NCBI GenBank assembly: GCA_031371615.1
Contig: JANMJY010000086.1
Location: 1-6,530 of the forward strand
Source: Gaiellasilicea sp031371615
GTDB lineage: Bacteria > Actinomycetota > Thermoleophilia > Gaiellales > Gaiellaceae
Length of the DNA stretch: 6,530 bases
Direction of reading: 5' to 3'
The position numbers and the translations under genes were made by a program. The notes under the pieces were generated by a model, which saw only the letters and a list, made by a program, of their open reading frames with translations, had not been told where the DNA came from and did not search any database. This document shows positions 1-5,716 of this stretch, in pieces. Each line of letters starts with the position of its first letter. Positions within the stretch are counted from its first letter, which is position 1.

Positions 1-772
1 GGGTCGTGAACACGTTCGTCACCTGGTGCCGGCTGAGGAAGTCGAGTTGCTTGTGCGGATCGAAGCCGGCCTCGCGACGGTAGACGCACTGCACAGCGCC
101 GAGCCGCCACGGGCCGAGCAGCGGCGCGATTCCCGCCGCCCACGCCCACTCGCCCATGCCGTGGAAGAGCTCGCAGTCCTCGACCTCGTGGCAGTAGGCG
201 AACTCCTCATGTGCGAGCACGTACCGGTGGGCGTGGACGACGCCCTTTGCCAGCCCGGTCGTCCCCGAGGTGTAGTAGAGCTGCGCCGGATCGTCGGCCG
301 AGGTGTCGGCGCAGACGTGATCGGCCGACGCACCGGCGAGCGTGTCGCCTTCGAGGACGAACGGATCGGCGAACCGCGGTGCGTGCTCAGGATCGGTGAC
401 GAGCAGCTTCGCGCCGGAATCGTCGAGGCGATGTGCGATGCCGTCGTCGCCGTACAGGACCGACATCGAGAGGAGGATTGCGCCGAGCTTCCAGACACCG
501 AAGAAGACCGCGGCGGTCTCGGGCGCCGGCGGCAAGACGACGGCCACCCGGTCGCCTCGTCCGATCCCCTGCGCAGCGAGGGTGTGCGCCGCCTGATTCG
601 AGAGGTCTTGCAGCTGACCCCACGTGAGCTCGCGGCTCGACCCGTCGAAGCTCTCCCAAAGCATCGCGAGCTTCTCGCGCGGGTGCTTGTCGCAGACATC
701 CGCAGCGATGTTGTAGCGCTCCGGCACCTTCCAGCGGTGGGAGACGCACAGCTCCTGATATGTCGTCGCCAT
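1..772 (-). CDS. AMP-forming acyl-CoA synthetase, N-terminal part (runs off left edge)
   Basis: Enzyme of the ANL (acyl/aryl-CoA synthetase, NRPS adenylation, luciferase) superfamily. The family activates a carboxylic acid with ATP to an acyl-adenylate and then transfers it to CoA in the cytosol. From ATG at 770-772 there are 257 codons open to the window edge, about half of the usual 520-550 residues; the C-terminal lid domain is outside. Visible landmarks: 'YNIAADVCDKHP' (residues 20-31), typical of the acetyl/medium-chain-like branch; 'GRGDRVAVVLPP' (71-82); and the phosphate-binding A3 loop 'YYTSGTTGLAKG' (166-177), which has Leu where Pro is usual. 'HGMGEWAWAAG' (204-214) starts the acyl-pocket region. 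The acid substrate cannot be read from this half. The start lies 18 nt after the STAS stop codon, so the two are probably co-transcribed; no strong Shine-Dalgarno precedes this ATG. Longer open frames on both strands across this interval are arginine/serine-rich shadows. Confidence 0.9.
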   Translation of the reverse strand, partial: MATTYQELCVSHRWKVPERYNIAADVCDKHPREKLAMLWESFDGSSRELTWGQLQDLSNQAAHTLAAQGIGRGDRVAVVLPPAPETAAVFFGVWKLGAILLSMSVLYGDDGIAHRLDDSGAKLLVTDPEHAPRFADPFVLEGDTLAGASADHVCADTSADDPAQLYYTSGTTGLAKGVVHAHRYVLAHEEFAYCHEVEDCELFHGMGEWAWAAGIAPLLGPWRLGAVQCVYRREAGFDPHKQLDFLSRHQVTNVFTT

Positions 773-790
773 CGGTCGGCCGCCAACAGC

Positions 791-1057
791 TTAATCCAAC
801 AAGACGTCGCACAAGCCCAAGAAGTCGACGAGCTCGAGTAGCTCGGCCGACGCATTCCGGAGCCGCACCCGGGAGCCGTCCCGACGAGCGGCGAGCTGAA
901 GCCGCGCAAGCGCGTCAACCGTCACCGCGTCGACGTCGACGCCGCCGACGTCGCAGCAGGCCACATCCGCGCCGGTCTCGCGCAGGAGCGAGCAGACGCG
1001 CCCGCAGAGCCCGGGCATGTCGTCCCGGGCGATCGGGCCCCAGATCGCGAACTCCAT
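791..1057 (-). CDS. STAS-domain protein (anti-sigma-antagonist / MlaB-like)
   Basis: Small single-domain STAS protein (88 residues from this start). The fold is seen in anti-sigma factor antagonists of the SpoIIAA type and in MlaB-like accessory subunits. Sequence signs: 'MEFAIWGPIARDDMPGLC' as the first strand and helix, 'CDVGGVDVDAVTVDALARLQ' as the central strand-turn-helix, and 'LLELVDFLGLCDVL' as the C-terminal helix typical of the family. The DSSG-like turn that carries the phosphorylated Ser in SpoIIAA reads 'AVTVD' here, so Ser phosphoregulation of the classic kind is doubtful; Thr46 is nearby. An in-frame ATG at 1088-1090 would add 11 residues. I prefer 1057 because the conserved block starts there and the upstream ATG lies inside an inverted repeat, but neither start has a strong ribosome site. 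It is first in a minus-strand pair with the acyl-CoA synthetase and divergent from the MFS gene. Family assignment is good; biological role is unknown. Confidence 0.8.
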   Translation of the reverse strand: MEFAIWGPIARDDMPGLCGRVCSLLRETGADVACCDVGGVDVDAVTVDALARLQLAARRDGSRVRLRNASAELLELVDFLGLCDVLLD

Positions 1058-1086
1058 GCCGTAACGACCACTCCGGACGCCGAAAT

Positions 1087-1107
1087 TCATCGGCCGACGA
1101 CCGATGA
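1087..1107. promoter_or_regulatory. Inverted repeat in divergent STAS/MFS region, possible operator
   Basis: A perfect dyad of 7-bp arms, TCATCGG at 1087-1093 and CCGATGA at 1101-1107, with a 7-nt spacer. It sits between the STAS gene and the MFS start at 1162, about 55-75 nt upstream of the efflux operon. A symmetric 21-bp site in a divergent promoter region would suit a dimeric repressor such as TetR or MarR, which often control efflux pumps, but no regulator gene is in the window. Convincing -35/-10 boxes were not found; TGTGTAGAAC at 1132-1141 is only a weak extended -10 candidate for the plus strand. Operator function is inference. Confidence 0.35.
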
Positions 1108-1161
1108 GTTCCGAGGAGCCGCCCAGTCGAATGTGTAGAACGCAATCGTGAGGAAAAAGCA

Positions 1162-2601
1162 ATGACCATCGCCAACGTCCGCAGAAAGTGGCTCGCCCTC
1201 TACGTGCTGGCCCTGGGGGACCTGCTGATCGTCCTCGACATCTCGATCGTGAACGTGGCGCTGCCATCGATCAGAGAGGACTTGGGGTTCTCGCAGGCGT
1301 CGCTCGCCTGGGTGATCAACGCCTACACACTGACCTTCGGCGGCTTCATGCTCCTCGCGGGCCGCCTCGGCGACCTGTTGGGGCACCGCCGCATTTTCCT
1401 GTTCGGCGTCGGTCTCTTCACGCTCGCCTCGCTCGCGTGCGGCCTCGCGACGTCACAGGAGATGCTCGTCGGCGCGCGTGCGATCCAGGGCATCGGCGGC
1501 GCGATCGTCGCGGCCGTCGCGCTCTCGCTGATCATGACCCTCTTCACCGAGCCGGCCGAGCGAGCCAAGGCGATGGGCGTGATCGGCTTCGTCGCCGCCG
1601 GCGGCGGCTCGATCGGCGTGCTCGCGGGCGGCGTCCTGACCGACGTCCTCAACTGGCACTGGATCTTCCTGGTCAACATTCCTATCGGCGCAGCCGTGAT
1701 CGCGTCCTGCCTGATGCTGCTGCCCGGCGACAGCGGCGAGCGCGGTCGCGCGAAGCTCGACCTCGCCGGCGCGGTCACCGTCACGGCGTCGTTGATGCTC
1801 GCGGTCTACGCGATCGTCAACGGCAACGAGCAGGGTTGGACGTCCGCCCGGACGCTCGGCCTGCTCGGCCTCGCAGGCGCCGGGCTCGCGCTCTTTCTCG
1901 CGCTCGAGTCGCGCGTCTCCTCGCCGTTGATGCCGCTCGGGCTCTTCCGGCTGCGCAGCATTGCCGCGTCGAACGTCGTCGGCGTGCTCTGGTCGGCGGC
2001 GATGTTCGCGATGTTCTTCCTCTCCGCGCTGTATCTCCAGCTCGTCCTCGGCTATAGCCCGCTCAACGTCGGGCTCGCGTTCCTGCCGGCGAATCTGATC
2101 ATGGGCGCGTTGTCGCTCGGCCTCTCGGCGAAGCTCGTGCTGCGCTTCGGAGTCAGGCTGCCGCTCGTCGGCGGGATGGGTCTCGTCGCCCTCGGCCTCG
2201 GTCTCTTCGCCCGGGTGCCGGTCGACGGCAACTTCGTCGTCGACGTGCTCCCGAGCATGCTCATCCTCGGCCTGGGAATCGGGATGGCGATGAACCCGCT
2301 CCTGCTCGCGGCGATGAGCGACGTGGAGCCGCAGGACGCCGGTGTCGCGTCGGGTGTGGTCAACACGTCGTTCATGCTGGGCGGCGCCCTCGGGCTGGCG
2401 GTGCTCGCGAGCGTCGCGGCTGCCCGCACCGGCGACAGCCATTCGGCCGCTGCGCTCGTCGACGGCTACCAGGCGGCGTTCGTGATCGGGACGCTGTTCG
2501 CGCTCGCTGCCGGGGCGGTCGCCGGAATCTTCCTCCGGGGCGGCATGATGCCGGCAGGCGACCCTCACGCGATCGGCGAGCCGGCGACGGAGCTGCACTG
2601 A
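1162..2601 (+). CDS. MFS drug:H+ antiporter, DHA2 (EmrB/QacA) family, 14 TM
   Basis: Inner-membrane multidrug or metabolite exporter of the major facilitator superfamily, driven by proton exchange. The 479-residue length fits the 14-helix DHA2 family. Landmarks: motif D1 'LDISIVNVALPSI' at residues 25-37 in TM1; motif A 'GRLGDLLGHRR' at 67-77 in the TM2-TM3 loop; 'GARAIQGIGGA' at 104-114; and antiporter motif C in TM5, 'GGGSIGVLAGGVLTD' (147-161), followed by 'WHWIFLVNIPIG' (165-176), a DHA2 hallmark. The second half is less conserved, with 'DAGVASGVVNTSFMLGGALG' (392-411). The start is supported by GAGG at 1150-1153, 8 nt before the ATG. The stop codon overlaps the CTG start of the next gene, so the pump is translationally coupled to an ABC exporter. 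Substrate is not predictable; roles could include drug resistance or secretion of a product made elsewhere. Confidence 0.93.
   Translation: MTIANVRRKWLALYVLALGDLLIVLDISIVNVALPSIREDLGFSQASLAWVINAYTLTFGGFMLLAGRLGDLLGHRRIFLFGVGLFTLASLACGLATSQEMLVGARAIQGIGGAIVAAVALSLIMTLFTEPAERAKAMGVIGFVAAGGGSIGVLAGGVLTDVLNWHWIFLVNIPIGAAVIASCLMLLPGDSGERGRAKLDLAGAVTVTASLMLAVYAIVNGNEQGWTSARTLGLLGLAGAGLALFLALESRVSSPLMPLGLFRLRSIAASNVVGVLWSAAMFAMFFLSALYLQLVLGYSPLNVGLAFLPANLIMGALSLGLSAKLVLRFGVRLPLVGGMGLVALGLGLFARVPVDGNFVVDVLPSMLILGLGIGMAMNPLLLAAMSDVEPQDAGVASGVVNTSFMLGGALGLAVLASVAAARTGDSHSAAALVDGYQAAFVIGTLFALAAGAVAGIFLRGGMMPAGDPHAIGEPATELH
2589..2600 (+). promoter_or_regulatory. Ribosome binding site and CTG start of the ABC ATPase gene
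   Basis: GGAG at 2589-2592 lies 5 nt before CTG at 2598-2600. The CTG shares its last two bases with the TGA stop of the MFS gene (2599-2601), giving a CTGA 4-nt overlap analogous to the common ATGA and GTGA couplings. No ATG, GTG or TTG exists in the ATPase frame between about 2541 and the GTG at 2679. Starting at 2679 would delete the first conserved beta strands just before the Walker A loop. The site therefore decides the start of the downstream gene. Confidence 0.7.
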
Positions 2602-3494
2602 CCGAGCTTGCAATCCGCCTCCGCGGGGTCGTCAAGCGCTACGGCGAGATCACCGCGGTCGACGGGCTCGACCTCGACGTGCGCGCGGGGACGTGCGTCG
2701 GCCTGCTCGGCCCGAACGGCGCCGGCAAGTCGACGACGATGCGGCTCCTGACCGCGCAGTCGATCGCCGATGAGGGCGAGATCGAGGTGCTCGGGTTCAG
2801 GCTGCCGGCGGAGTCGAAGGCGGCGCGCGCGCAGTGCGGCGTGACGCCGCAGCTCGACAACCTCGACGTCACGCTCACGGTTGCGCAGAACCTGCTCGTG
2901 TTCTCCCACCTGTACCGGATCCCACGTGCGGAACGCCGCGCCGCGATCGAGCGCGCTCTCGTCATGGCGAAGCTGGAGGACCGGCGCGACACCCGCGTCG
3001 ACAAGCTCTCCGGCGGCATGCGCCGGCGCCTTCTGATCGCGCGCTCCCTCGTCCACCGGCCGCGGCTCGTGCTCCTCGACGAGCCCACCGTGGGCCTCGA
3101 TCCGCAGGTGCGGCAGGAGCTCTGGGCGCTGATCGACGCGCTTCGCAGCGAAGGGACGACGATCCTCATGTCCACGCACTACATCGAAGAAGCGCAACGC
3201 CTCGCCGACACCGTCCTGATCATGTCCCACGGCAAGGCCGTCGCCGCCGGGCCGCCGGCCCAGCTCGTGGTCGAGCACGCCGGCTCGGAAGTGCTCGAGG
3301 TCTACGGGGCGCCGGCACGGCTCGCCGAGGTCGAACAGGAGGCGAGCGCCTCCGGGCTCCGCACGCGCCGCACGGGCACGAGCATCGCCATCCTCGGCGT
3401 CGAGAACGGGAACGGCTTCGCGATCGAGGGGGAGCGCCGTCCGGCGAACCTGGAGGACGTGTTCGTGCTGCTGACCGGCGAGGAGATCGCCTGA
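2598..3494 (+). CDS. ABC-2 type exporter ATP-binding subunit (DrrA/NodI-like)
   Basis: Cytosolic ATPase of a two-component ABC exporter; it hydrolyses ATP to drive the permease encoded next. Read from CTG 2598 it has 298 residues, normal for DrrA/NodI proteins. The N-terminus reads (M)TELAIRLRGVVKRYGEIT, giving the usual first strands and 'Y-G' A-loop region. Walker A 'GPNGAGKST' is at 38-46, Q-loop Gln85 in 'GVTPQLDN', signature 'LSGGM' at 137-141, Walker B 'LVLLDEP' at 157-163 with catalytic Glu162, D-loop 'GLDP' at 166-169 and H-loop His194 in 'MSTHYIEE'. All catalytic residues are present. The C-terminal extension ending 'NLEDVFVLLTGEEIA' is typical of DrrA/CcmA-like drug or polysaccharide exporters. 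The gene overlaps the MFS stop by 4 nt and the permease start by 1 nt. The rare CTG start is inferred from frame, ribosome site and homology; the substrate is unknown. Confidence 0.9.
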   Translation: MTELAIRLRGVVKRYGEITAVDGLDLDVRAGTCVGLLGPNGAGKSTTMRLLTAQSIADEGEIEVLGFRLPAESKAARAQCGVTPQLDNLDVTLTVAQNLLVFSHLYRIPRAERRAAIERALVMAKLEDRRDTRVDKLSGGMRRRLLIARSLVHRPRLVLLDEPTVGLDPQVRQELWALIDALRSEGTTILMSTHYIEEAQRLADTVLIMSHGKAVAAGPPAQLVVEHAGSEVLEVYGAPARLAEVEQEASASGLRTRRTGTSIAILGVENGNGFAIEGERRPANLEDVFVLLTGEEIA

Positions 3495-4288
3495 TGGCCA
3501 CGCCGTCGACGCGTCCGCGACTGGGCCGCCTCGAACGCCCGGCGCTCACCGGCGTGCTCGTGCGCGAGGTGGTGAACTTCTCGTCGTACTGGCGCTCGGC
3601 CACGTTCTCGTCGACCGTGGAGCCGACGATCTATCTGCTGGCGTTCGGCTTCGGCTTCGGCGCCCTCGTCAGCAAGGTCGGCGGCTACGACTACGTGGAG
3701 TTCGTCGGTACCGGCACGGTCGCGACGGCGGTGCTCTTTTCGAGCGCGTTCGCCGCCATGTTCGGCACGTTCATCAAGTACCAGTTCCAGCGCACGTACG
3801 ACGCGATCCTGGCGGCGCCCGTGGACACCGAGGAGCTCGTCACCGCGGAGGCGCTCTGGATCGCGACCCGCGCCGGCGTCTACGGCTGCGTGCCGATGCT
3901 GGTGGCGATGGTCTTCGGTCTCGACCCGGCGTGGGGGATGCTGACCGTGCCGCTGATCGCGTGGGTCGCCGGCTTCGGCTGGGCGTGCTTCGGGGTCGCG
4001 GTCGCGGGGTTCGCCAAGTCGATCGACAACTTCAGCTACATCATCAGCGCCGTGCTGACGCCGCTCTTCCTCCTCGCCGGCACGTTTTTCCCACTCGACA
4101 CCCTGCCGCGCTGGGCGCAGATCCTCGGCGAGGTCAACCCACTCCACCACTGCGTCGAGCTGGTGCGGCATGCGGCGTTCGGCTGGGATGGATGGGTGGA
4201 TCTTGCCCGCGTCGGTGCGCTCCTGGCGTTCGGCCTCGCGATGTGGCGGCTCGCCATCTACGCGATGACCCGCAAGCTGATCGACTAA
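3494..4288 (+). CDS. ABC-2 type transporter permease (DrrB/NodJ-like)
   Basis: Membrane subunit of the ABC exporter whose ATPase is encoded just upstream; two copies normally pair with two ATPases. The protein has 264 residues, the usual size for DrrB/NodJ permeases, with about six hydrophobic segments near residues 44-60, 72-92, 125-143, 150-172, 180-200 and 238-257. NodJ-like features include 'YQFQRTYDAILAAPV' (96-110) in the cytoplasmic loop, 'SAVLTPLFLLAGTFFPLDTLP' around 185-205 and 'EVNPLHHCVELVRHAAFG' (213-230). The start ATG shares one base with the ATPase stop (TGATG) and has AGGAG at 3481-3485 with 8-nt spacing, so translation is coupled. The same frame stays open upstream to 2834, but that stretch is an arginine-rich shadow of the ATPase gene and is excluded. 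Substrate unknown; lipids, glycolipids or drugs are all precedented for the family. Confidence 0.92.
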   Translation: MATPSTRPRLGRLERPALTGVLVREVVNFSSYWRSATFSSTVEPTIYLLAFGFGFGALVSKVGGYDYVEFVGTGTVATAVLFSSAFAAMFGTFIKYQFQRTYDAILAAPVDTEELVTAEALWIATRAGVYGCVPMLVAMVFGLDPAWGMLTVPLIAWVAGFGWACFGVAVAGFAKSIDNFSYIISAVLTPLFLLAGTFFPLDTLPRWAQILGEVNPLHHCVELVRHAAFGWDGWVDLARVGALLAFGLAMWRLAIYAMTRKLID

Positions 4289-4332
4289 GCCCTCCTCGCC
4301 GTCTGGACCGTCTGCGATACTGAGCGCCGATC

Positions 4333-4342
4333 CCCGTACGGG
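4333..4342. repeat. 10-bp palindrome before the lysine-rich mini-gene
   Basis: Perfect palindrome CCCGTACGGG in the 65-nt gap between the permease stop and the mini-gene, ending just before its ribosome site. It could be a small hairpin or a protein-binding half-site pair, or chance in GC-rich DNA. No clear promoter was found in this gap; GATACT at 4316-4321 resembles a -10 box but lacks a partner -35. Confidence 0.25.
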
Positions 4343-4353
4343 AAAGGACGCAG

Positions 4354-4470
4354 ATGAAGGGTCAGCAGAAGCCGAAGAAACTGGCCAAGAAAGCCCCGGT
4401 CAAGTCCCTGAAAGAGAAGCGCGCAGCCAAGCGCGACGCCGCCAAACCAGGCCGCGGCCTCGACGTCTAG
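4354..4470 (+). CDS. Very small lysine/arginine-rich protein (38 aa)
   Basis: A 38-residue highly basic protein: 'MKGQQKPKKLAKKAPVK' at the start, 'SLKEKRAAKRDAAK' in the middle and 'PGRGLDV' at the end, with no hydrophobic segment. A good ribosome site, AAAGGA at 4343-4348, lies 5 nt before the ATG, and the reading uses the GC-rich third positions of its neighbours. Short lysine-rich proteins of this general look ('KxLKEKRAAK') are common, uncharacterised actinobacterial gene products as far as I know; nucleic-acid or ribosome association is a guess from charge only. The gene follows the exporter operon by 65 nt and ends 3 nt from the stop codon of the convergent minus-strand gene, leaving no room for separate terminators. 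It is below usual gene-finder length cut-offs, so it is easily missed. Confidence 0.65.
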   Translation: MKGQQKPKKLAKKAPVKSLKEKRAAKRDAAKPGRGLDV

Positions 4471-4473
4471 CCA

Positions 4474-4662
4474 CTAACCGCCGCGCTTCTGGCGCCAGCG
4501 GTGTAGCTCCTTCGACTTGAAGAGCGACTTCGAGGGCTGCGGCGGCGGCTTCGGGTCCTGCTCCTCGAGCCAGCGTGCAGCTGCGTCGTCGGGGTCGAGC
4601 CCGACGTTGCGCTCACGCTCGCCGCGCCGCTTCGCGCCCTTTTCGACAGGCCGTTCCTTCAC
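4474..4662 (-). CDS. Small basic hypothetical protein (62 aa), coupled to VOC gene
   Basis: A 62-residue protein starting at GTG (4660-4662), whose last two bases overlap the TGA of the VOC gene (GTGA, 4-nt overlap), indicating translational coupling. It is charged and has no membrane segment. The N-terminal third is Lys/Arg/Glu-rich ('VKERPVEKGAKRRGERER'), followed by 'GLDPDDAAARWLEE' (21-34), a Pro-rich linker (37-43) and a basic C-terminus 'KSLFKSKELHRWRQKRGG' (45-62). The mixed helix-linker-basic tail pattern and the overlap argue for a real gene rather than a shadow. The longer open frame reaching 4833 is VOC-antiframe sequence and not protein-like before this GTG. I do not recognise a named family, and function is unknown. 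It converges on the lysine-rich mini-gene with a 3-nt gap. Confidence 0.6.
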   Translation of the reverse strand: MKERPVEKGAKRRGERERNVGLDPDDAAARWLEEQDPKPPPQPSKSLFKSKELHRWRQKRGG

Positions 4663-5389
4663 CGGTTGTGGTTCACCACCTCGATGTTGTTCCCGTCCGG
4701 ATCGAGCACGTAGGCGCCGTAGTAACCCTCGTGGTAGACCGGCCGCTCGCCGGGCGCGCCGGTGTCTCGGTAGCCCGCCGCCGTCGTTTCGCGGTGGAAA
4801 CGGTCGACCGCCTCTCGTTGTCGGTCGCCGCAAACGCGAGGTGCAGGTTCTCGGTCGGGTGACCGTTGCTGACGACGGAGAACGAGCCGCTCACGCAGGC
4901 AAACTGCGTCCGGCCGGGAAGCTCCCGTCCGCCGCGGACTCCCATTGCAGGCGCAACCGTCTCGTAGAATCGGGTCGAAGCCTCGAGATCTGCGACTCGG
5001 ATCCAGAGGTGGTCGATCGTCACGTCCTCGCGCATTCGCCCGTGCTGGACGGCCTCGGCGCTGTTGCCGTCCGGGTCGAGGAGGAACGCACCGTAGTAGT
5101 CGTCGCTGTACTGCGGGCGCGGCCCGGGTGCGCCGTCGTCCTCGTAACCCGTCTCGGTGCCGACCCGCCAGAATTCGTCCACGTGGGCGCGAGACGGCGC
5201 CACGAAGCCGATGTGCAGCCGCCGCGTCGGCGGGCTCGCCGCGGTCGCCTGCGCGAGCCCGAAGTCGTCCCACTCGGCGTAGTGCTCGTCCGAGTGGCTC
5301 CGCTCAACCCCGAGCGTGCGCAACACGGTCTCGTAGAACCGCTCCGAGCTAGAACGGTCCGAGGCGCGGATCGTGACGTGGTCGAACAC
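4659..5389 (-). CDS. Tandem two-domain VOC (glyoxalase/dioxygenase-fold) protein, interrupted by a frameshift
   Basis: Protein of the vicinal oxygen chelate superfamily, metal-dependent enzymes such as glyoxalase I and extradiol dioxygenases. Starting at GTG 5387-5389 there are two tandem copies of one domain (1-118 and 123-243). 'DHVTIRASDRSSSERFYETV' is matched by 'DHLWIRVADLEASTRFYETV', and 'YYGAFLLDPDGNSAEAVQH' by 'YYGAYVLDPDGNNIEVVNH'. Likely metal ligands by family position are His4, His59 and Glu112 in domain 1, and His127, His183 and Glu237 in domain 2. After residue 192 ('ATDNE') the frame breaks at 4812-4816. The downstream frame gives 'EAVDRFHRETTAAGYRD' through to the stop at 4659-4661, as if one G were missing from GAGGAG. 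Unrepaired, the protein ends in about 46 unrelated residues. Either a sequencing/assembly error or a recent mutation fits; the second domain is otherwise intact. Substrate unknown. Confidence 0.8.
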
Positions 5390-5421
5390 CGACCTGCATT
5401 CTTACCGGGACGGGCGCACTT

Positions 5422-5454
5422 GGGCCGCGAAGCGGCCCCTTCAGAGGTCGTTCG
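5422..5454 (+). repeat. GC-rich hairpin repeat, copy 1
   Basis: GGGCCGC (5422-5428), loop GAA, GCGGCCC (5432-5438), followed by CCTTCAGAGGTC. The perfect 7-bp stem begins two bases beyond the stop codon of the small membrane-protein gene on the minus strand, and the right end of the repeat covers its last codons. The same pattern recurs at 5747-5779 (inverted) and 6381-6410. It could act as a weak terminator or mRNA stabiliser between the membrane-protein and VOC genes, but there is no U-run. Confidence 0.55.
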
Positions 5455-5674
5455 ACGAGTGGTCCGCGAACGGACACTGCTCCGCGCCGGCTTTGCCGGT
5501 GAAGATGCTGTGCGCCTTCGAGGACTGGGCGGGCGTCACCTTGGCGTTGACCGGCTTCGCTGCCGGGGTAGAGCCGCCGGCGAACGCCATGGTCGCCCAC
5601 ACGGCGGCGAGCAGGAAGATCCCCACCAGCGCGACGAGGAGCGGAACCCTACGTGTCTTACGTCCCTCTTCCAT
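5441..5674 (-). CDS. Small single-pass membrane protein (77 aa), function unknown
   Basis: A 77-residue protein with a short positively charged N-terminus 'MEEGRKTRR', one hydrophobic segment at about residues 10-34 (PLLVALVGIFLLAAVWATMA), and a polar tail of about 43 residues ending 'KAGAEQCPFADHSSNDL'. The positive-inside rule places the N-terminus in the cytoplasm and the tail outside; it could be an uncleaved anchor or a signal peptide. The single Cys67 lies in the tail and is not in a lipobox, so it is not a lipoprotein. A strong ribosome site, AAGGAGG, sits 3 nt before the ATG and fixes the start. It lies between the YqgE gene (120 nt upstream) and the VOC gene (51 nt downstream), with hairpins on both sides. 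I do not recognise the family. Confidence 0.7.
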   Translation of the reverse strand: MEEGRKTRRVPLLVALVGIFLLAAVWATMAFAGGSTPAAKPVNAKVTPAQSSKAHSIFTGKAGAEQCPFADHSSNDL

Positions 5675-5716
5675 GGGCCTCCTTCCGTTCGGTGCCCTGC
5701 ACTAGTTTAGGCGCAA

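Noticed and set aside
19..918. Minus-strand 299-codon open frame and a plus-strand 271-codon frame over 26-841
   Set aside because: Both are Ser/Arg-rich or low-complexity translations antisense or out of frame to the acyl-CoA synthetase and STAS genes, whose conserved motifs fix the true frames.
1109..1141. Sigma-70-like promoter for the efflux operon (TTCCGA and TAGAAC)
   Set aside because: The boxes match consensus poorly and the spacing is 21 nt, so I do not annotate it.
1453..2613. Long 386-codon minus-strand open frame opposite the MFS gene
   Set aside because: Charged Arg/Glu/His-rich translation with no motif, typical of antisense frames in GC-rich genes; the plus strand encodes a clear 14-helix transporter.
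2679..2681. GTG as start of the ABC ATPase
   Set aside because: It would remove the N-terminal strands and A-loop region that are plainly encoded upstream, and no good ribosome site precedes it.
2834..3493. Upstream extension of the permease frame (apparent 484-residue protein)
   Set aside because: The first 220 codons are an Arg-rich shadow of the ATPase; the real permease starts at the TGATG overlap with its own ribosome site.
4811..4820. Programmed -1 frameshifting in the VOC gene
   Set aside because: A -1 slip would restore the frame, but there is no slippery heptamer or evident downstream pseudoknot; base loss or a sequencing error is simpler.
4517..5710. 397-codon plus-strand open frame across the VOC region
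   Set aside because: Antisense to the VOC domains and the small membrane protein; the composition is Arg/Gly/Val-rich without domain motifs.
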